A stretch of DNA of 64,000 bases from Pomacea canaliculata. Taxonomy: Eukaryota > Mollusca > Gastropoda > Architaenioglossa > Ampullariidae. The notes under the pieces were generated by a model that did not search any database, was not told the origin of the DNA, and worked only from the letters and a program-made list of their open reading frames with translations. This document shows positions 57,736 through 64,000 of the stretch, piece by piece (within the stretch, counting starts at the first letter, position 1; each line of letters begins with the position of its first letter). The stretch covers positions 2,542,001 to 2,606,000 of the forward strand of contig NC_037602.1 in the NCBI RefSeq assembly GCF_003073045.1. The letters are read 5' to 3'. Both the position numbers and the translations under genes were made by a program.

Positions 57736-60436
57736 ATGGCTTTCGGGTTGTACTCTCTGTTGGAAGCAGTTATTCTTTGCTTAAACGCTGTCTGTGTTTT
57801 ACACGAAGAAAGATTTCTGGCTAAAAGTACGTATACAACTATTTCAATTTTTAATTCTTTTACTATTATCATTGTTAATTTGAACTGATTTGGTAATAAC
57901 ATTGTCAAAAAACTCAAAGAGAAACAGTTATCTAGAGGTTTCGTGTTTACAGCTGGCTGTGACAGTAAATCAAACTGAGCATAAATTTGTTATGTTACCA
58001 GTCCAGTTAGTTTGCCATCTATGCTGGAAAAATAACGTAGAAGTTAACGTAAGTTGTCACCCAAGGAAAGTGATGCTTCAGGAAAAGAGGACCCAACTAA
58101 AACGCTACCTTGATTTGAAAACGTCAGACGACATAAACAACGGGTAGAGAAAGAGAAAGACGGCTGAAAAGCAGATGACCAGTAGCTGTACTGGAGGTAT
58201 CCCTAAAATAGATGGATCTTGAATTTCATTCAACCTTGAAAACTTAATCGCTAATCACAGTGAGAAGTAATATAGGCAAGACATTCCAGACTCAAATGCC
58301 AGAGAAAGAAAAGTGTTGGTGTCCCAGTTTGTCCCAGAGAACTGGTGTAGTATGATAAGCTTTGTATTTACTGAGCAGTGTTGTTTTGAATATTTTTAAG
58401 CTTGTCAAGTAGGCAGATGTGGAGAAAACAGACAGTAATTTGATTTGTGCACTTGTAACATCAAGACCTAGATAGGTCGCACTGTCTGTGCTGACCAGTA
58501 ATGATAAAAGGAAGACAATGGAAGGTTATAAATGAACAGGCTTACTGAACAGTTGTGATGAATACAGCCTTGCCATTACATGGAATCTTCGATAAGTCAA
58601 TAACATTCTGCATCTGAAAATATCAGAAAGTTGCTATGACATTTGTATGGACATGCAACTCTTCAGGGAAATATCGTTCCATCAGCACAACTCTTGCGAG
58701 AGCAACATGCTAACAGGTCATTGTAAGCTAAGCTTCCTGGAGATACATGATGTCAGTCATTGCAGATCCGCCCGTACTTCACATAAAGCTTGCTGTGATA
58801 GCTCGACTTATCAAAACTTTCTGAAGCAGCTGCAGAAATGTAATCAGAGTTTGAAGTCAGCGCCAATGCTCAGATCTAAAAATCTAAGTAATGGCAAGAT
58901 GGTGCAGATGTGACAGTAGAAATAAAATAGCTCAGGAAAAGATGAAAAATGGCATAGGCACAGAAATCCTTCCAGAAAATATCGTAACAGATGTACTGAT
59001 GAACATTAGACACAAAACTTCACAAAAATCAATGGACAAATATGAGGGAGATCAGTCACCCAGCTACGCGAAGGAACATCAGTATATGAGCTTTTAAATA
59101 ACATTTATGACTGCTTATTATCTGTGTGTAATTATTGTGAGGCCTGGTTCTCTGCATATGGCATCTGTTTAGAGGGCTGGCTGCCTTGCTGGGATATAGC
59201 CTTAGTTGCTGGCTCTGAGTAAACAACAATCCCCCAACCACACCCTTGCTTCTGGTGTGTGGGTGTCATGGACCTTCATTTATTGAAGGTCTGTGGTGGG
59301 TGTGAACATGTGTCTTGCATTGGATTGTTGTTTTCTTAGTGTTGAGGTATGCTTAACTCTTAATTTATACAAATTTAAGTATATTGCACTGTATTATTAT
59401 GTCTCATAAATGTGCTTCTGCAATACATCTCCCTTGTTCACTATCCTATACCAAAGCAGATTTGTCAACTAACCTTTAGCTCGATCAATACAGACAAATC
59501 GACCGGATTGAGCTGTAGCTATGAAGATGTTTACATCTACAGGTGCGAACTGTATAAAATTTAACTATATTTAATTTGAAAGAATACCAGTTATAATCAG
59601 AGGTTTGGAGGTATTTTTTAAGGCACAAGGGTTAATTGGCAGATCTTCACTGTTCAAATGTACAGGTAAGAGAAATTGTATTCAAGGACATAGTATTGGT
59701 ATTAAAAGATGCAGAATTCTTTAAACTGCAAAACAACTAAGGATAAAAGGATTCAAGCCATATACATACTGAACACAGCTTGGACAGCCAGAAAATACCT
59801 ATTTGAGGACATAGTTTAATATTCCATTCCTAATTTGCAGTTGGGTGGGGTACATCACAGCAAGGATTTGGTGAGGATCCAGGACTGAAATCCCAGATGC
59901 TTAATCTTGTTCGCTCTATACGAACAGTCATGAGGAGTAAGTATATTTGCAATATTTTTATTTTATTCATTTTTTGCAACAGCAACCACTATTAAGCATT
60001 ATCATACCAAACATTTATCATTGGTTTCAGCTTTTTCTTTGTTTACGCTTATAAGTTATTTTTATAACTATATTTACAAGTGTTCTAATGACATAAGATT
60101 TTGCTCAAATAACAGTGATGCTGTGGATGATGGAATGTTTGCTAATAAATTTTTGGGGTCCCAAGGACCCTGTGCCAGAATCCCCATCGACGAAAATGAA
60201 GGAACTTTTAATGTAAGCAATTTTTTGCGTAAGTTTCACTCCATAATATGTTATCAACAGGCTGCTGTTCTATACGACTAGTTTTAAGGAAAGTAAATTA
60301 TGGTGTTAAAACAATAATCACTTTTAACAGTTTTAACAATGCACTGAATGATCATTGTATTTTTTTTGTTTTTGTTTCAGTACCATTGATTGGAATCAAC
60401 ATTGTCACAATAGGGTTAATGCTAGTGCTTGGTTAG
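57736..60436 (+). CDS. IER3IP1: IER3IP1 orthologue (immediate early response 3-interacting protein 1), complete
   Basis: A small ER/Golgi membrane protein (yeast Yos1-like) needed for early secretory transport. Exons 57736-57826, 59841-59936 and 60381-60436 give 243 nt, 80 residues (human 82). Exon 1 encodes MAFGLYSLLEAVILCLNAVC then VLHEERFLAK, a signal-anchor helix; exon 2 encodes IGWGTSQQGFGEDPGLKSQM then LNLVRSIRTVMR; exon 3 gives PLIGINIVTIGLMLVLG, the second membrane helix. All three blocks align with the vertebrate protein, and all phases fit (1, then 1). The start context CCAACATGG is good. AATAAA at 60772-60777 is a likely polyadenylation signal. Confidence 0.95.
57827..59840. other. 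First intron of IER3IP1
   Basis: 2.0 kb. ORFs at 57890-59097 have no recognisable family. It contains a SINE fragment near its 3' part (59139-59243). Confidence 0.5.
59139..59243 (+). repeat. SINE fragment (core plus 3' part) in the IER3IP1 intron
   Basis: It aligns to the 51741-51946 SINE from TGGCATCTGTTTAGAGGGCT through GGCTGCCTTGCTGGGATATA and GCCTTAGTTGCTG to a C-rich end (AATCCCCCAACC). The tRNA-like 5' half is absent. Confidence 0.7.
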
Positions 60437-62405
60437 TGCTGTATATCTGTGCAGAAAAAAGGGTCAGTTCGAATGACATGGTGTGTGGAATGTTTTCCAC
60501 TTCTGAGGCTGCTTAAAACACATAAATAATTCACACAAAAATTTGATTGTGCTTAATGTGCGCTTGTAATTCAGGATAATTCTTTGATATGGATGTGAAC
60601 AAAATACTTTCATATTATGGCATTGCTTCTGTGTGTGCATGGAAAATGTACAATGTTGGTCCTTCTTATCTCATTTTACATGTAAAAATAACATTGGAAG
60701 TATAATTTGGAAGTGCATTGAAAGTGTACATGAGCAGGATGTTGTGAATTTATAAACAAAACAATTTTTGGAATAAATGTTTTCTGCAAACTACACCTTC
60801 TTTAATTTTTTAATGAAAAGACTACTCCGCAGGTTACATTTGAGATGAGAAATGGTGGTGTGAGATTATCTTGTCGATTTAGGAAGAATCATTTGTTAGT
60901 GGTTGATATAAATGTTGTAACTTGTTCAGAAGAAATATATGCATCTTTCATGTTTTTCAGAAAAAGAACTTTTTCACAGTAAAGCACTCGGTCCAACTTC
61001 TGAAGTTTGATCAGGCCTCTCAATATAAATTCAAATACTTGTTCATAAAGAAACACAACTCCATGCTTTCTGCTCTGTTTAAGTGCCCCTGTCTTCCAGT
61101 GTTATGGATAAGTTGCCGGCTCCAGGTAAAACACTAATCCCCCTCCTCCTCTAGTGTTATTGCTTTGGAAAAAGCATGCATGGTTGCTGCATTTCAAAGA
61201 TGCTGCAAACGAAATTTAATCTGCAGACAATACTGTTTCTTTGTATTTTTTTCTATGTAGTGCAGACCTCTAATTTACCAAATGACATATGCATGGTCAA
61301 AAAAAAAAAAATCACTGCAGCTGCAAATCTGTATACAAACCAGGCAAGGTCCATACATTTTATTTGGTCAAATGAAGCTGGTAATGACATAAATAGAATT
61401 GTCATTTATTTATGCACACAACACACTTGAGGAAGGAAAAGAAAAAGCTACTCAAGATCCCAACAGATTTAAATCATAGCGTAAATAGCCCAACATTAAT
61501 GTTTTTAAAGCTTTTTTTAAAAGATGCAATGGTAACACCCAGATAAAGCATTTAAACATTTCAATGTTTACAAATCGTCGAGAACCCTGTGTAAAAGTTT
61601 AGAAAATGTTGAAATATCAGGTCATTTTATTGGGAGTAGGGGTTTAACTAGTGTCAATTACATAATTTCAGAAATAGACTCTTCTCTTTATCAATCTAAT
61701 CCCTTCCTGCCAAAGTAAGCTTATCATGACATTATTTTACACATACACATACACATACAACTTTTAACTTAAAACTTGTGCTTCAAAATAAATTGTGAAT
61801 CTTGTATCAGGAAAAAATGGAAAGACGGACTTGAATATAAAAAGATTATAGCCTCAACTGATTTCAAAAGAAGGTATTGAATAATTAAGTTTAAATGCTA
61901 AAATTCCAGAAATTCCAAACACCTTTTTACGTTGATGTCTGCTGTTATTACTTGCTAATAACAGCAAAAATGGTTGCAAAAGCCACCATTCTTTTGTGTG
62001 TGTGAATAAAACTTACATGCTTCATTTAGGTATAATCTCACAGCTGCTACTTTAAAATGATGGATACTTCTCAATTAAAAATTAAAAACTGACCCAGCAT
62101 TCTTTAATAAAAGATACCGCGATAAGTAATGAAATGCAAGAGAGTGTGTAGAGATGGCAGAATTCTCCCAAAGTTTTCAAAATTGTGTACTTCAAAAAGA
62201 TTTGAAATTAAGAACTATAGTCCATGATCTGAAAACAAAGAGAGATTTCATGCTATGCACATGATATAGTCTCTTCTGTAAACCTCTACTTAAAGGTATT
62301 AGCACAGATTTAATGTGAAAAGTGCAGGATATTTTTTTTAAGGAAACTGTCTTAAGAAGTAAATGTACATAAAAAAGAGACTGAAATATAGTTTCTGTTG
62401 CTGCC
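60437..62405. other. IER3IP1 3' end and following intergenic or 3' UTR of a minus-strand gene
   Basis: AATAAA at 60772-60777 probably ends IER3IP1. The right part could be the 3' untranslated region of the minus-strand gene ending at 62406. No coding sequence is seen; the 60922-61137 and 61176-61430 ORFs are unsupported. Confidence 0.4.
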
Positions 62406-62498
62406 TTAATCTGCTGGCTGGATGGCCGCACCATTGCAGTTAACCACTGCAACATCAGCAATCTCCATATCATCCAGCTCAAGGTTGAGATCAACAGC
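62406..62498 (-). CDS. Terminal coding exon of an unrecognised minus-strand gene
   Basis: TTTTTGCAG acceptor (ending at 62499) followed by 30 codons and TAA: AVDLNLELDDMEIADVAVVN then CNGAAIQPAD. The clean acceptor, balanced composition and acidic ELDDMEIAD core suggest a real last exon, but I do not recognise the family. Upstream exons should lie to the right, beyond 62498 or outside the window. Confidence 0.5.
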   Translation of the reverse strand, partial: AVDLNLELDDMEIADVAVVNCNGAAIQPAD

Positions 62499-63869
62499 CT
62501 GCAAAAACAGCAAAAATGTTATTGATTTCAGGCAAACCCATCTTTAAGTCCTAGCATGACTGAAGTTGTGGAAATCTTTAATACGTTTATCAACAAGTAT
62601 TAAACTTTTTAAATACAATGGTTTTTTAGAACACACTGAAGATTAATCAAAGTTTACAAAGAAACATTTGTAAATGTAAAAATGCTGCAATTTTTGCTGA
62701 TTCTTCACAGGCTCCCAATAAATTCTGCTGTCCATGCCAATGACAAACCAATACTGTTTAAGGCTGTTATACCATTAATTTTGATGGAGTATTAAAGAAA
62801 GTTGTTTGATCAAATAGAGGTATTACCTCTTTAAAAGAATACATCCAACTGTTATGGAGCTACATATTGCATGAAATTAGAAGAAAAGTATTCTTTAAAA
62901 AATATAGGTAAGAAAAATAACTGCACATGCCTGTTCCCCCTACTCACAGTACACGAATAACTTCAAAAGGAAAAGTAAAATGACACTTTTTTAATATATA
63001 CAAAAGTTGAGCTTGTATTAAGCTGACATTAGACTATGACATTTTTCATGGAGAATATCTCCAGCTATGCCCATTGCATTGTCGGGAATAAGATTCGAGA
63101 TGTCTACATTTGTCAATGTCTGCTTATGCAATTCTTTGTCAATGAGCATGGAATCTATTTTTCTTACTTGCAGCCAACTTATAATCCTAATGGTTTTTTT
63201 CTTAAATCTACAACATACGGAACTGATAGTGTAAACTGCTTTATTTCAATCAGCGTAATGGTTGCCACTGGTCAGTATTTTGACATTTTTTGGTGCAATA
63301 ATTTTTCAGAAAATATAATTCTCTAGATGTGCAAATGATTCAATTTGTCCAAAATCCCCCTGTTTGCTCCAGAAGTACTAACCAAAACAAACTTTTTTTA
63401 GCTGTTCTGTGAATGACTAATATTAAGTACACGTTTTGTCTTGCACACAAAGAATCCAAGTTGAAAATTCAAGAATCCAAATAAAGAATACATGTTGCTT
63501 TAATGAACATTTCATAGTAATAATCACAAATGTAATAATTATGCCAAATCCGAACATGGAAAGGCCATCTTCAAACTGACATGAAACTTTCTGAAACAGT
63601 TTAACCTGCTGAATACAGCAAGATACCTCCCCCACACACATTTATCACACAGTTCAATCTGCAGTTGTGTTGCACAGATGGTTCAAGCAGAAGCATCAAT
63701 CAAAGCAAAAAGCTATGCTAAAAAGTCCGATTTGATTAAACTGTTTCTGGAACAACTTTTCTGAAACACTTTTTAAATGATCATATGCAGAGAGTTCTGA
63801 AAATGCAAGGTGTTTATTTCCATAAGCATTTTCAACATTCAGGTGTTGCCTTTTCAACATTCCCCATTT
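62499..63869. other. Probable intron or intergenic DNA on the right side
   Basis: AT-rich, no exon recognised on either strand. Confidence 0.35.
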
Positions 63870-64000
63870 TCATTCTCTCTCTTCTCAACTTCCTTTTCTT
63901 CACATCTCTCCTCTGCTTCTTTCTTCTCAGTTTCATATTCTCTTTTCTCTGTATCAAATTCTGCTTCTTTCTTCTCAGTTTCATATTCTCCTTTCTCTGT
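63870..64000 (-). CDS. Glu/Lys-rich repeat reading frame, 3' end, cut by window edge
   Basis: On the minus strand an open frame runs from the right edge to TGA 63870-63872. It encodes TEKGEYETEKKEAEFD, then TEKREYETEKKEAEERCEEK. The underlying DNA has a 48-bp tandem period (units starting 63913 and 63961, one mismatch in 40 bases), so the protein has a 16-residue charged, probably helical repeat. It may be part of the gene ending at 62406 or a separate one. The alternative is a non-coding purine-rich repeat. Confidence 0.4.

Noticed and set aside
58647..59097. ORFs in the first intron of IER3IP1
   Set aside because: No family resemblance, and the three-exon IER3IP1 model is complete without them.

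Overview
This window is animal nuclear DNA, not bacterial. It holds intron-split genes with GT-AG junctions, metazoan-specific families (class IX myosin, DEG/ENaC channel, GPR157-like receptor, IER3IP1), low GC, many microsatellites, tRNA-derived SINEs, non-LTR retrotransposons and hAT/pogo-type DNA transposons, plus one 100-N scaffold gap (26254-26353). The mix suggests a lophotrochozoan, most likely a gastropod mollusc. That is inference from family style, not a database match.

Layout. (1) About 537-14187, plus strand: the 3' half of an unconventional myosin IX gene. The motor head and IQ region lie left of the window; the window carries the tail with a C1 zinc domain, a RhoGAP domain and the C-terminus. 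(2) 19665-28146, minus strand: a DEG/ENaC (amiloride-sensitive type) sodium channel in at least 11 exons, interrupted by the assembly gap. It shows two apparent single-base deletions, an altered HG motif and a CRE-rich minisatellite beside one splice acceptor. (3) About 28150-43200: gene-poor DNA with transposon remnants (LINE 3' end, CCHC knuckle) and a CAA microsatellite. (4) 43209-47605, plus strand: a complete five-exon GPR157-type receptor whose phases all agree (375 aa). (5) 50520-56656: a nested transposon. A hAT element with a perfect 8-bp target duplication contains a tRNA-derived SINE and a CR1/L2-like LINE, and that LINE in turn contains a pogo/Tigger-like MITE. Removing the insertions rejoins the transposase reading frame. 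(6) 57736-60436, plus strand: a complete three-exon IER3IP1 gene (80 aa). (7) 62406-64000, minus strand: a terminal exon of an unrecognised gene, and a Glu/Lys-rich repeat reading frame running off the right edge.

The four recognised genes (actin-based Rho regulator, ion channel, GPCR, ER membrane protein) have no evident shared pathway; their neighbourhood looks like ordinary genomic juxtaposition. The most interesting features are the four-layer transposon nest, the channel gene's anomalies and the recurrent SINE family. I found no clearly undescribed biological system.
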